This document shows positions 1 to 8,162 of a stretch of 32,916 nt of DNA, piece after piece; position 1 is the stretch's first letter; every line of letters starts with the position of its first letter. The position numbers and the translations under genes were made by a program. Origin of the DNA: an uncultured Collinsella sp. (GTDB taxonomy: Bacteria > Actinomycetota > Coriobacteriia > Coriobacteriales > Coriobacteriaceae); the NCBI GenBank assembly GCA_958403205.1, contig CATXWM010000023.1, positions 1 to 32,916 of the forward strand, in the 5' to 3' direction. The notes beneath the pieces are model-generated. The model was not told the origin of the DNA. It ran no database searches and saw only the letters and a list, made by a program, of their open reading frames with translations.

Positions 1-348
1 TATAGCCGTGCAACGGAAAAGAGCCGCCCTTTCGGACGACTCAAACTGTAATGGGTCGATAAGATGGCCGGCAGCACGTTTCGCCCCGAACTCGATTTCC
101 TCAAGCATTCCCGGGAGCGCGGTCGTCTTTACGGCTATCCAGCCGTGGGATTCCGCCCTTGTCGCGAGCGACGACATGAGAGCGGTTTTACCGGTTCCAC
201 GCGCGCCTGAGAAGATCGAGGTCAATTCTGGGCGCCTACGCTGGCTCAAGAAGGCACGGTCCAAATCCCGAATAATCTGTTGTCTGCCAGCGAGATGGGC
301 AGGAACCTCACCAAAACTGGGGGTAAACGGGTTCTCGAGATATTTCAC
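1..348 (-). CDS. AAA-type ATP-binding protein, 5' part only
   Basis: The reading frame runs off the left edge, so only about 116 N-terminal residues are present. It starts at a GTG at 346-348, with AAGGAG six bases upstream. The protein opens with ENPFTPSFGEVPAHLAGRQQ, the lead-in of actinobacterial AAA/Orc-Cdc6-like ATPases. A Walker A motif, GARGTGKT, lies at about residues 48-55. Such proteins bind and hydrolyse ATP, but their cellular role is poorly defined and the effector part lies outside the window. The next gene on this strand upstream is trmL, separated by about 145 bases that hold a palindrome. Confidence is high for an ATPase of this fold and low for any specific role. Confidence 0.8.
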   Translation of the reverse strand, partial: MKYLENPFTPSFGEVPAHLAGRQQIIRDLDRAFLSQRRRPELTSIFSGARGTGKTALMSSLATRAESHGWIAVKTTALPGMLEEIEFGAKRAAGHLIDPLQFESSERAALFRCTAI

Positions 349-466
349 AAGGCTCTCCTTTCACACCGCCGTTTAACTTCATTTTACTTTAGTTAATTCT
401 GATTAAAAGTGAGGGCTCTTTATCTAGAGCATCAATTAGGCGTGTGTGCCATCGGCGTGGCGCTTG

Positions 467-499
467 AATGTGACAAAGGGACAGCCCCTTTGTCACATT
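467..499. repeat. 14-bp perfect palindrome overlapping the trmL stop codon
   Basis: AATGTGACAAAGGG (467-480) is followed by a 5-base loop and its exact reverse complement (486-499). The TGA stop of trmL (493-495, minus strand) lies inside the right arm. There is no T-tract on either side, so it is not a classical intrinsic terminator. I infer a member of a dispersed palindrome family; only one copy of this exact sequence is seen here. Confidence 0.75.
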
Positions 500-1092
500 C
501 CCGGAAAGCCTGCCTGGCGCAGGGCCTCGTAGAGGACGATGGCGGCGCTGTTGGAAAGGTTGAGGGCGCTGATGCGGTAGTCGTCGGGATTGACGAAGTT
601 GCCGCAGATATCCTGCCGAAGGATGGCCTCGTGGCTGTCCTCGGTATGCCCCAGCGATTCCTCGTGAGCTTCCCATGCCTCGGCGTTATCGAGCGAGTCG
701 CAATCGCGCAGCATCGGGATGCGCTCGCAGCGCTCGGGCGCCGCGGCAAGCAGTGGCTCGGGAATGCCCGAGCTCTCGCTGCCAAAGACCAAGTAGTCGC
801 CATCGCGGTAGGTACTCCGCGCATAGGTTCTGCGCGCCTTTTTGGTCAGCAGATGCAGGCGCTCGTCGGCAGGGGAGAGGCCGTTGCGCGCAAGGAAATC
901 CTCCCAGCTGGCATAGGTCGTCACGTCCAAGTTTTGCCAGTAGCCCAGTCCGGCACGACGCACCGTCTTGTCGTCGAGCGAAAACCCCAGCGGCTCCACC
1001 AGATGCAGACGGGCGCCGGTGACCACGCAGGTACGGCCGATATTGCCTGTATTGGCCGGAATTTCGGGTGCATACAGCACGATATTGAACAT
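493..1092 (-). CDS. trmL: tRNA (cytidine(34)-2'-O)-methyltransferase TrmL
   Basis: SPOUT-fold methyltransferase of 199 aa that 2'-O-methylates the wobble base (C/cmnm5U34) of tRNA-Leu with SAM. It has the N-terminal FNIVLYAPEIPANTGNIGRT, the FGSESSGIPE loop (about 103-112) and the C-terminal knot segment LNLSNSAAIVLYEALRQ (about 178-193). The start at 1092 has AAGGAG five bases upstream; an open frame to 1305 lacks such support. Typical TrmL is about 155 aa. The extra length includes an insert of about 40 residues (roughly 131-172) between the RIPM segment and the knot, rich in acidic residues and His. A terminator at 1114-1148 separates it from the upstream cobW-family gene, so it is probably transcribed on its own. 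Confidence 0.92.
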   Translation of the reverse strand: MFNIVLYAPEIPANTGNIGRTCVVTGARLHLVEPLGFSLDDKTVRRAGLGYWQNLDVTTYASWEDFLARNGLSPADERLHLLTKKARRTYARSTYRDGDYLVFGSESSGIPEPLLAAAPERCERIPMLRDCDSLDNAEAWEAHEESLGHTEDSHEAILRQDICGNFVNPDDYRISALNLSNSAAIVLYEALRQAGFPGM

Positions 1093-1113
1093 GAATCTCC
1101 TTGGCTCAGAACG

Positions 1114-1148
1114 AAAAACCACCACGAAGGGCACCTTCGTGGTGGTTT
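1114..1148 (-). terminator. Intrinsic terminator downstream of the CobW-family gene
   Basis: A 15-bp perfect stem (1116-1130 with 1134-1148), three-base loop, followed on the minus strand by a run of five T (1114-1118). It lies 40 bases past the stop of the CobW-family gene and just upstream of trmL. Confidence 0.88.
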
Positions 1149-1187
1149 GGCGGTTGTGTAGGCGGAAAAATGCCCGCTTGGATAAAC

Positions 1188-2318
1188 CTAGGCGCGGTGC
1201 CAGTCGGTCAGGCAGGCATCGAGGGAGGCGATGAGCGCATCCTTGTCCATGTGACGGCCGATGATGCACAGGCTCGTCATGCGGTCGCCCGTCTCGTCGT
1301 CCCAAATCTGCATGATTTCGGGGTTCTCGTCGATGATCTTCTGCTTCTCGCCCTCGGGCGCCGAGTCGACAAACAGACCGTTCTCCATCAGGCGCATTTG
1401 GTGACCGGCCTGCTCAAACATGTAGCACATGTCCGGATCGCCGGTCTGCCACAGCGGGCCCTTGACGCGGATGACCTCGTCGGGCCACTCCTGCTCAACA
1501 AAATCGGTGAACTTCTGCAGGTCAAACGGCTTGCGGCGCGAGTACACAAAGGTCTCGATGTCGTACTCGAGCACCTCGGGGTCGTCGTGCTCCTCGGGAT
1601 GCTCCATGGCCTCGATCCAGGCGGCGGAGTTGTAGGCGCGCATAAAGTCAAAGCGGTCGGTGTCGAGCAGCTCCTCCATAGGAACCTCTCCGTTTTGGGC
1701 CTCGACGATCACGGCGTCCTTCTGCAGGCTGCGCACGATGGCCTTGAGCTCGGCGATCTGCTCAGGGCTCACGGTATCGGTCTTGTTGAGGATTAGCGTG
1801 GAGCAGAACTCGATCTGCTGGATGAGCAGGCTCTCGATGTCGTCCTCGTCGATATCCTCAGCCAGCAGGTCGCGACCGCCGTTGAACTCGTCGTACATGC
1901 GGGCACAGTCGACCACGGCCACGATGTTGTCGAGCGCGAGCTTAGGCTCGCCGCCCACCTTGGCCTCGTCGCAGAAGCTCGAGATGGTGTAGGCGATGGG
2001 GATGGGCTCGCAAATGCCCGAGGCCTCGATGATGATGTAATCGAAGTTGCCCGAATCGGCGATGCCCTGCAGCTGGTTGGCCAGGTCATCCGAAAGCGTG
2101 CAGCAGATGCAGCCGTTGGTGAGCGGGATGAGGTCGTCGGTCTCGGAAAGGCCGCCGTCGGCGATGAGGCTGGCGTCCACATTGATCTCGCCGATATCGT
2201 TGACGATTACGGCGGCGCGGATACCGCCATCGTTAGCGAGGATGTGGTTGAGCAGCGTGGTCTTGCCGGCACCGAGGTATCCGGTAAGCATGATGATTTT
2301 CACGGGTTTGTTGGGCAT
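1188..2318 (-). CDS. CobW/COG0523-family GTP-binding metal chaperone
   Basis: A 376-aa G3E-family GTPase. Walker A GYLGAGKT is at about 13-20, the metal-binding CxCC motif (CICC) at about 70-73, and the guanine-specificity motif NKTD at about 178-181. The remainder matches the CobW C-terminal domain. Family members deliver Zn, Co or other metals to client enzymes using GTP-driven release; the CxCC motif favours a Zn-related role, but the metal cannot be told from sequence. ATG at 2318 is chosen because AAAGGAGG stands directly upstream; an in-frame ATG at 2339 precedes that Shine-Dalgarno. No clear Zur operator was seen upstream. It ends at a strong terminator (1114-1148). Confidence 0.9.
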   Translation of the reverse strand: MPNKPVKIIMLTGYLGAGKTTLLNHILANDGGIRAAVIVNDIGEINVDASLIADGGLSETDDLIPLTNGCICCTLSDDLANQLQGIADSGNFDYIIIEASGICEPIPIAYTISSFCDEAKVGGEPKLALDNIVAVVDCARMYDEFNGGRDLLAEDIDEDDIESLLIQQIEFCSTLILNKTDTVSPEQIAELKAIVRSLQKDAVIVEAQNGEVPMEELLDTDRFDFMRAYNSAAWIEAMEHPEEHDDPEVLEYDIETFVYSRRKPFDLQKFTDFVEQEWPDEVIRVKGPLWQTGDPDMCYMFEQAGHQMRLMENGLFVDSAPEGEKQKIIDENPEIMQIWDDETGDRMTSLCIIGRHMDKDALIASLDACLTDWHRA

Positions 2319-2404
2319 GTGCCCTCCTTTGTTAGACATGGCTTACAGTTGAATCATATGCCAAACGCCTGCTCTTATACCCACGCGCTGGCAAATAACA
2401 CAGG

Positions 2405-2747
2405 CTACTCCCAGGCTCCCCATACATCGGGGCAATAACCGACGGTGACCTTTTTGCCGTTACGCACGATGGGCTCGGCTAGAACCTGCTGGTTCTCGAG
2501 CAACTTGTCGAAGCGCTGGCTGGGGGGTGAGGTGCTGGATGAGCGCGAGCGTCTCCTCGTCCTTGGCCTTGGGGTTGAGCAGCTTGTCGATACCGCCGAC
2601 CGCCTGCATCACGCTCGTGAGCTCGCCCTTGCTCATCTCCTTTTCCTTAAGGTCAATAAACTGCACCTTAATGCGGCTCTCTTTGAAGAAGCGCTGTGCT
2701 TTCTTGGTATCGAAAGACTTTTTGGTGCCAAAAATTTGCACGTTCAT
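2405..2747 (-). pseudogene. ArsC/Spx-family protein, frameshifted in a G6 tract and lacking the usual Cys
   Basis: The N-terminal frame (MNVQIFGTKKSFDTKKAQRF...) matches ArsC-family thioredoxin-fold proteins up to LIQHLTP. The rest of the family sequence (SQRFDKLLENQQVLAEP, then GKKVTVGYCPDVWGAWE and a stop at 2405-2407) continues in another frame. The break is at six consecutive G at 2522-2527; with five G the gene reads through as about 113 aa, the normal length. This could be a real mutation, a phase-variable tract or a base-calling error. The position that carries the redox Cys in ArsC/YffB (NCDT) reads SFDT here, so classical arsenate reductase activity is unlikely. It starts 17 bases after the flavin reductase stop, so the two probably form an operon. 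Confidence 0.8.
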
Positions 2748-2764
2748 GTATTTGTTCCGCCGTT

Positions 2765-3388
2765 CTACCTGATGAAGTTGGTGCGCTCGCGATCGGCTTC
2801 GGGGGCTTCGATACCGGCGGCCTGTCCTGCCTCGATACAATGCAGGAGCCAGGCCATGTTCTTGCCGATGTTGCGCATGGTGGCCAGGCCCTCGGCGTCC
2901 TGGGCGGCCTCGCCCGGCATGGCGCCAAACACGTTGTTCCAGTACGTGGAAGCAACCACGGGCATCTGGTTGATGGTGAAGTACTTATTGAGCACGTCGA
3001 AGGTGGTCGACGTGCCGCCGCGACGGGCAACGGCGACGGCAGCGCCCGGCTTGTGTGCAAAGGCTTTGCTGCCGGCATAGAATGCGCGATCGAGGGCCGA
3101 AAGGATGCGTCCGCTGGGGTGCGCATAGTAGACGGGCGAGCCAAAGACAAAGCCATCTGCCTGCTCGGCGGCAGCGATCAGCTCGTTCACCACGTCATCG
3201 TCAAAGGTGCAGCGACCGCCAAGCTTGCCGCACTGGCCGCAGCCAATGCAGTCGCGAATGGGCTTGGTGCCCAGCTGAAACACCTCGGTATCAATGCCTT
3301 CGGCATTGAGTTGCTCGGCGACTTCGGCGAGTGCGCGGGCGGTGTTGCCGTTTGCCTTGGGGCTGCCATTGACCAAAAGAACCTTCAT
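2765..3388 (-). CDS. Flavodoxin-fold NADPH-dependent FMN reductase / iron-sulfur flavoprotein family
   Basis: A 207-aa flavodoxin-like protein. It begins MKVLLVNGSPKANGNT, the FMN phosphate-binding loop, and contains FGSPVYYAHPSGRILSALDR, a typical flavin-binding segment. A cysteine cluster CIGCGQCGKLGGRC at about 47-60 resembles the site of iron-sulfur flavoproteins; whether a cluster binds is not known. Likely activity is NAD(P)H-linked reduction of flavins, quinones or other acceptors in the cytosol. ATG at 3388 has AGGGAG six bases upstream; a GTG at 3391 is too close to it. The frameshifted ArsC-like gene follows 17 bases downstream on the same strand. Confidence 0.88.
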   Translation of the reverse strand: MKVLLVNGSPKANGNTARALAEVAEQLNAEGIDTEVFQLGTKPIRDCIGCGQCGKLGGRCTFDDDVVNELIAAAEQADGFVFGSPVYYAHPSGRILSALDRAFYAGSKAFAHKPGAAVAVARRGGTSTTFDVLNKYFTINQMPVVASTYWNNVFGAMPGEAAQDAEGLATMRNIGKNMAWLLHCIEAGQAAGIEAPEADRERTNFIR

Positions 3389-3462
3389 CACAAACTCCCT
3401 CTGCTGTCGGTGACTTCTGCAGAGGATTATCGCACGATGGGGGAGGCGGTGTGGGCGCGGTG

Positions 3463-4992
3463 CTAATCCAGTTTGGTACCTGGCACCTGCACGGCTTTCC
3501 CGAGCAACGCTTTGAGCTCGTTCAAAATCGAAACGGGCTGACGGTCGACGCCGTCCAGATGGAGCGTGGCCACGCGAATGGGCGGCTGATATTCAAATGG
3601 GCCAAAGAGCACGGGCGAACCTAGGAACCGCTCGATTTCCCCTGCAATCGCATCGGTTTCTTCGGGATCAAAGTCGTCGAAAAGAGCCACGAACATCGGC
3701 CCCGTCGAGCGGAACATACGACCCTTACCGCGCGAGCATTCCACCAGACAGGCGGCACATTCTGCCAAAACGCGGTCGCCCGCATCAAAGCCAAAGCGGG
3801 CATTGACCTGAGCGATATCGTCGATTTTGATGGCGATCAAACCAGCCTTGCGCGCCACGCGACGCATTTCGCCAATGGCGTTGACCAGGGCGTGAATATC
3901 GCCCAAGCCGGTCACGGAATCGGTCGTATCTGCCAAGCTTCGGTTGATGATAATGCCCACATACATGCCGGGCTCGGTATCGGTGCCGTCCAAGTGGTAG
4001 CCCGTGCAGTCGCAAAGCACGTATTTTCCGGTGGCATCCATTACGCGATACTGCATGTAGTGGAAGTGCCACGTGCCGTTTATCACCATGTCGAGCTCGG
4101 CACGTACGTTGTCGCGGTCCTCGGGATGAACGCGGGCGAGCCACATGTCGAGTGAGTTAAAAGGGTGCTGGGAGGGCAGGTCAAAATCGCGCACGGCGTT
4201 AACCGACCATTGCGATTCTCCCGTATCGAGATTGAGGATAAACGGATAGCGCGTCTCGGAGCTCATGGAGATCGCTTGGAACACCCGGTCGTTGCAGGGA
4301 AGCTGATCGACGATTGGGCGTTGCGGCGCGTCATCGTCTTTCGGTTGCTGCACACGATGCATAAGCTTATAGCGATACATCTTGCGATCGGCATCCATTG
4401 TCATCTGGCGACGCGTGTCGCCAGCAAGTGGATCGACGCGCGAGCAGCCAAAGCTAAAGCTGCCGATCATGGGCGCCTTGCCACCTGAGCTCGCCTCGAT
4501 CAGCCTGGTACGTACCTGCTCCAAGCGCTGCTCGAGTTCAATCTCGTTTGCGGAGAGCGAGATGAGCACAAACTCGTCTCCACCGATACGGAACAGCATC
4601 TCATCGTGCTCCATGGTTTCGGAGAGCGTGCGGCAGATGCTCAGAATATAGCGATTGCCTTCGGCGTGGCCAAACCTATCATTGCAATGCTTGAGATGGT
4701 CGATGTCAATATAGGCGCAGGTGAAGGGGTCGCCTTTGCGCCAGAGTTGCTCGACGTGACGGTCGAATCCGTTGCGGTTGCCCAAGTTGGTGAGCGGATC
4801 GATATAGGCGTTGCGCTCAAGCAGCTGGCGCTCTTGTTGCAGGATGGCATGCGTCTTTTGCAGTTGCTCGCCAACGGCGCGTAGCCCAGCAGGCAGCGCG
4901 GCAACATCGAGTTCGGCGGTCGAGACGCCGTTCGCAAGTCGCTGAAGATAGGCAATAATCGATTGCTCGCCCAGGCGATACGACTCGTTCAT
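3463..4992 (-). CDS. Diguanylate cyclase, GGDEF-PAS-degenerate GGDEF
   Basis: A 509-aa soluble protein with no membrane segment seen. A short N-terminal helical region (about 1-60) is followed by a GGDEF domain with an intact RIGGDEF (GGDEF at 137-141) and the substrate segment FGHAEGNRY, so it should make c-di-GMP from GTP. No RxxD inhibitory site is visible at the expected spacing. A PAS-like module (about 235-345, with WLARVHPEDRD) and a second GGDEF-like domain without the signature (about 355-509) follow. The arrangement matches the first part of the neighbouring 905-aa protein, so the pair probably arose by duplication. ATG at 4992 has AAGGAGG nine bases upstream. A palindrome at 5031-5061 sits just ahead of it. 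Confidence 0.88.
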   Translation of the reverse strand: MNESYRLGEQSIIAYLQRLANGVSTAELDVAALPAGLRAVGEQLQKTHAILQQERQLLERNAYIDPLTNLGNRNGFDRHVEQLWRKGDPFTCAYIDIDHLKHCNDRFGHAEGNRYILSICRTLSETMEHDEMLFRIGGDEFVLISLSANEIELEQRLEQVRTRLIEASSGGKAPMIGSFSFGCSRVDPLAGDTRRQMTMDADRKMYRYKLMHRVQQPKDDDAPQRPIVDQLPCNDRVFQAISMSSETRYPFILNLDTGESQWSVNAVRDFDLPSQHPFNSLDMWLARVHPEDRDNVRAELDMVINGTWHFHYMQYRVMDATGKYVLCDCTGYHLDGTDTEPGMYVGIIINRSLADTTDSVTGLGDIHALVNAIGEMRRVARKAGLIAIKIDDIAQVNARFGFDAGDRVLAECAACLVECSRGKGRMFRSTGPMFVALFDDFDPEETDAIAGEIERFLGSPVLFGPFEYQPPIRVATLHLDGVDRQPVSILNELKALLGKAVQVPGTKLD

Positions 4993-5030
4993 GATGGATA
5001 ACCTCCTTGGGCGGAACAACGGTTTGTATC

Positions 5031-5061
5031 ATATCCCCAATTCGGTTTGAATTGGGGATAT
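5031..5061. repeat. 13-bp perfect palindrome ahead of the GGDEF gene
   Basis: ATATCCCCAATTC (5031-5043), loop GGTTT, then GAATTGGGGATAT (5049-5061). It lies between the stop of the EAL-containing gene and the start of the GGDEF gene, about 40 bases from the latter's ATG. No T-tract follows on the minus strand, so an operator or mRNA stem is as likely as a terminator. A related CCCCA/TGGGG palindrome is at 20965-20988. Confidence 0.65.
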
Positions 5062-5119
5062 AAGTTAGCTAATGGAGACAAATATCCCCTTCGACGGTGG
5101 CGTTTTGCGCGCGAGCGTA

Positions 5120-7837
5120 TCAGTTGTTATTGCCGCCATCGAGCAATGCCTCAAAATCCTTCGCCTGCATGGGGCGGTAGTAGAGGAAGCCCTGAGCGTA
5201 GCGGGCGCCCATTTGTCGTAGCATGTTCGCCTGCTCATTTGTCTCGACGCCTTCGACCACGACGGGCAGATGGAGCGACTGCGCCATTTCGAGCATCGAT
5301 GAAATGATTTGCGTGCTGCGGCCTTGATCGCGGTCGGTGGGCACAAAGGTGCGGTCGAGCTTGATGACGTCGACGTTGACGTTCTTGAGCATCGCGAGCG
5401 TGGACTGGCCGGTGCCAAAATCGTCCATGTAGGTCGAGAAGCCACGGGTGTGCAGATCCGCGGTCAGCTTATCCACGGCCTCGGACTCTCCGGTATAGGC
5501 GGTCTCGGTGATCTCGATGTGCATGAGTTCGGGCGGCAGGTTGTACTGGGCGGCGAGCGACCCCATATGCTCGGCGACATCGCAGGCAAGAATGTCTACG
5601 CGCGACACATTGAGGGAAATCGGAACCACGCGAAGTCCTCGATTGAGGCGCTCGCGGAGCCACATGGCGACGCCCTGCCAAACATATTTGTCGAGCGTCA
5701 CTACAAAGCCGCTTTCCTCGAGTGCGGGGATAAACGTTGCGGGCGAAATGAGAGAGCCGTCCTTGTTAATCCAGCGGGTGAGTGCTTCAGCGCCAATAAT
5801 CTCGCCGGTTTCCATATCGACCTGGGGCTGAAGATAGTACGTGATGCGACCATTTGACAGCGCGTACTGGAATTCGGTTAGCGTGCGGTTGAACACGATT
5901 TCGCGCTTGTACTCCTCGGGGCAAAAAATGGCAATGCGCTCCTTAAAGTCGTTTTTTGCGCGCCGATTGGTAAACATGGCCTTTGCCTGCGCATCGATGG
6001 TGATCTCCTCATTGGAATCGATGGGGTAAACGCCCATGGACGGCCAAAAACCTACGCCGCCATCATACCTGGCTACTGCCTCGCGAACGCGGTTGTAGAT
6101 TTGATGGACGGTGATGTGCTTAAAGGGGATGAGTACGCAAAAGTCATCTTGGCCCCAGTACCCTGCGACGCCCATGTCGGCATTCTCGATGTCCTTGAGG
6201 ACCGTGCCCACATCGGCAAGCAGGCGGTCGCCTTCGGCCTGTCCATACCATTCGTTAAACAGGCGCATGTGGCCCATGTCGACCGTGGCGATGCACCAGG
6301 CGCCGTCGCGTCTTGCCTCGAGAAAAGCGTTGGCGCGCCGCATAAACTCGCTGGGTCGATAGAGACCCGTGAGCGAGTCGATACGTTCGGCGATGGCGCT
6401 TTTGCGCTCAGCCTCGGGTATGGGGAGGCTGTCGTTGGGAACAAGCCCGCCGGCCGTGCGAAGGCGACGGTTGAGTTCGCCTAAAACGGCGGTCGCTTGA
6501 TGGGTTAAGTGCTCGTAAAAGGCCGGGACGACAAGGCAGACGGGAGTAATGGTGTCGCCTGCGATTCGAACAGGAGCGAAAACGGCCTCTTTAAGGTGGC
6601 GGGTCAGTTGCTCGAATGCCTCGTGGTCTAGGTCGTTGCTGAGCACGACGAACTGAACGCTTCGTGAACGGTAGACCCGGCTCCTGCCGCGAGTGATCGA
6701 CAGCATACGGCCTGCGTATTCGGCAAGCATGTTGTCGACGGCCTCGGCCCCGTAGAGCTCGTTGAGCTTTGTCGTGCCACGAACGCGCACCGCTATAAGC
6801 CCTGTCTCGCAACGATCGCGGCGGCAGGCGTCGATGGCGTTGGCCAGCATGCGCTGCGTTCCGAGGCCTGTGGCGGCGTCGACGGTTTCGGCAAGTGAGT
6901 GGTTGACGAGCTCGCCGACATAGAGCGAGGGGACATTTCCGTCGCCGTCGATACGAAACCCGCGAGCACGGCAAAGGACGTAGTCGCCGACGGCGTTGCG
7001 CACACGATACTGCATGACGCGACGGTGCTTGGTGCCGTTGTAGACTTGGTCGATGTCGTTGATGCAGGCCTCAAGGTCGTCGGGATGGACGCGCGTTTTC
7101 CAGTAATCGCGACAGTTGTCTATGTGCTCCGAGGGAAGGCCAAGATCGCGCAAGGCACCTTGTGACCAAAGGGTGCGATGTTTGTCCAAGTTCTCGATAA
7201 AGAAATATCGGCCCTCATTGAGCATCGAAAAGGCGTCAAAAATTCGATCGCTTATTTCGAAGTCGTCGGCGTGAACTTGCGTGATATTGCGTCGATCGAG
7301 GTGCATGGCATGACGTAGCTTGTAGTCGTACATGCGATGGTCGGCATCGAGCGTCATGCGATTGGAAGCTTCGCCCAGGGCGGGGTCGGCATGTGACACT
7401 CCGTAGCTAAACGAGTGGGGCATCTCGGAATCGTTGTTTTTGAGCAGAACCGTTCGGCAGTGTTTCAGACGTTCGGCGAGGTCGTCCTCGGTTGCAATCG
7501 TAGATAGGATGGCAAACTCGTCGCCGCCTATGCGAAACGCCGCTTCGCCCACCTTCATATACAGATTAAGATAGAGACTTACCTGCAAGATATAGCGGTT
7601 GCCCTCGTCATGTCCAAAGACGTCGTTGCAGTGCTTGAGATTGTCGATATCGATGAACGCCATGGTAACGGGGGCGTCCTGCTCCCAGAGCTCCTCGAGG
7701 GAACGGGCAAAGCCGCCACGGTTGCCAAGCCCGGTAAGCTGGTCGGTAAAGGCGGTCCTGATCAGATCCTCCTGCCGCTCGAGAAGGTCGCGGACGGTCT
7801 TTTCGAGCGTTTCGGTGTAATTGCTGACAGTTTCCAT
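5120..7837 (-). CDS. GGDEF-PAS-GGDEF-like-GGDEF-like-EAL c-di-GMP protein
   Basis: A 905-aa protein. The first GGDEF domain is intact (FRIGGDEF, GGDEF at 104-108). A PAS-like module and a degenerate GGDEF follow as in the neighbour. A further GGDEF-like domain has GQDDF in place of the signature (about 490-600). The C-terminal EAL domain (about 640-900) keeps the expected catalytic residues: EAL at 684-686, Asn743, Glu775, Asp805-Asp806, Lys826, Glu862 and Gln882. Both synthesis and hydrolysis of c-di-GMP are therefore possible; the degenerate domains may bind GTP and act as regulators. No good Shine-Dalgarno precedes the ATG at 7837, which suggests weak translation or another start. No membrane or signal segment is visible. 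Confidence 0.9.
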   Translation of the reverse strand: METVSNYTETLEKTVRDLLERQEDLIRTAFTDQLTGLGNRGGFARSLEELWEQDAPVTMAFIDIDNLKHCNDVFGHDEGNRYILQVSLYLNLYMKVGEAAFRIGGDEFAILSTIATEDDLAERLKHCRTVLLKNNDSEMPHSFSYGVSHADPALGEASNRMTLDADHRMYDYKLRHAMHLDRRNITQVHADDFEISDRIFDAFSMLNEGRYFFIENLDKHRTLWSQGALRDLGLPSEHIDNCRDYWKTRVHPDDLEACINDIDQVYNGTKHRRVMQYRVRNAVGDYVLCRARGFRIDGDGNVPSLYVGELVNHSLAETVDAATGLGTQRMLANAIDACRRDRCETGLIAVRVRGTTKLNELYGAEAVDNMLAEYAGRMLSITRGRSRVYRSRSVQFVVLSNDLDHEAFEQLTRHLKEAVFAPVRIAGDTITPVCLVVPAFYEHLTHQATAVLGELNRRLRTAGGLVPNDSLPIPEAERKSAIAERIDSLTGLYRPSEFMRRANAFLEARRDGAWCIATVDMGHMRLFNEWYGQAEGDRLLADVGTVLKDIENADMGVAGYWGQDDFCVLIPFKHITVHQIYNRVREAVARYDGGVGFWPSMGVYPIDSNEEITIDAQAKAMFTNRRAKNDFKERIAIFCPEEYKREIVFNRTLTEFQYALSNGRITYYLQPQVDMETGEIIGAEALTRWINKDGSLISPATFIPALEESGFVVTLDKYVWQGVAMWLRERLNRGLRVVPISLNVSRVDILACDVAEHMGSLAAQYNLPPELMHIEITETAYTGESEAVDKLTADLHTRGFSTYMDDFGTGQSTLAMLKNVNVDVIKLDRTFVPTDRDQGRSTQIISSMLEMAQSLHLPVVVEGVETNEQANMLRQMGARYAQGFLYYRPMQAKDFEALLDGGNNN

Positions 7838-8001
7838 GTTCTAAGTGGCTTTCTGAGGTCGGGGCGGATTGCGTCGGGCGAGCTCGTTGTGTACACGCGT
7901 CGTTGCTCAGCGCTTTGCATGTATCCAGGCCCCCGCCTTGCCGCGTTGTTGAGTTAATTTGCCGGCTAATGTTCGCTGTTGATAACAGCTGAGTAGTGTA
8001 A

Positions 8002-8053
8002 AACAATAGTGCACAATTATATATGGGTGCACATGCTGTGGGCGGCTATTGTT
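8002..8053 (-). promoter_or_regulatory. Possible promoter with dyad for the GGDEF-EAL gene
   Basis: On the minus strand a TATAAT box (8016-8021) is framed by nested repeats: AACAATAG (8002-8009) and CTATTGTT (8046-8053) outside, GTGCAC-type words inside (8027-8032, and TGCAC at 8010-8014). No good -35 was found. The 325-base gap 7838-8162 otherwise holds about 180 bases of leader with no gene, plus the lipase -10 box. Confidence 0.4.
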
Positions 8054-8120
8054 CGACAAGCGGTAGCGCGACGATGCGATGTTCGATAAAAATGCGACTG
8101 GGACGATATATGTTGACGGG

Positions 8121-8126
8121 TATACT
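8121..8126 (+). promoter_or_regulatory. Likely -10 box for the patatin-like gene
   Basis: TATACT 37 bases upstream of the ATG at 8163, without a recognisable -35. A similar GTATACTT context precedes the deformylase-like gene at 16887. Confidence 0.4.
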
Positions 8127-8162
8127 TGTCCCGTTTGAATTTGTGGGGACGGAGATGGTCGC

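Noticed and set aside
409..1161. 250-aa open frame on the plus strand
   Set aside because: Antisense to trmL and running through its hairpin and the cobW terminator; no motif or ribosome site.
5031..5061. Possible c-di-GMP riboswitch between the two GGDEF genes
   Set aside because: It is a simple 13-bp palindrome, without the GEMM aptamer's conserved tetraloop-receptor features and much too short.
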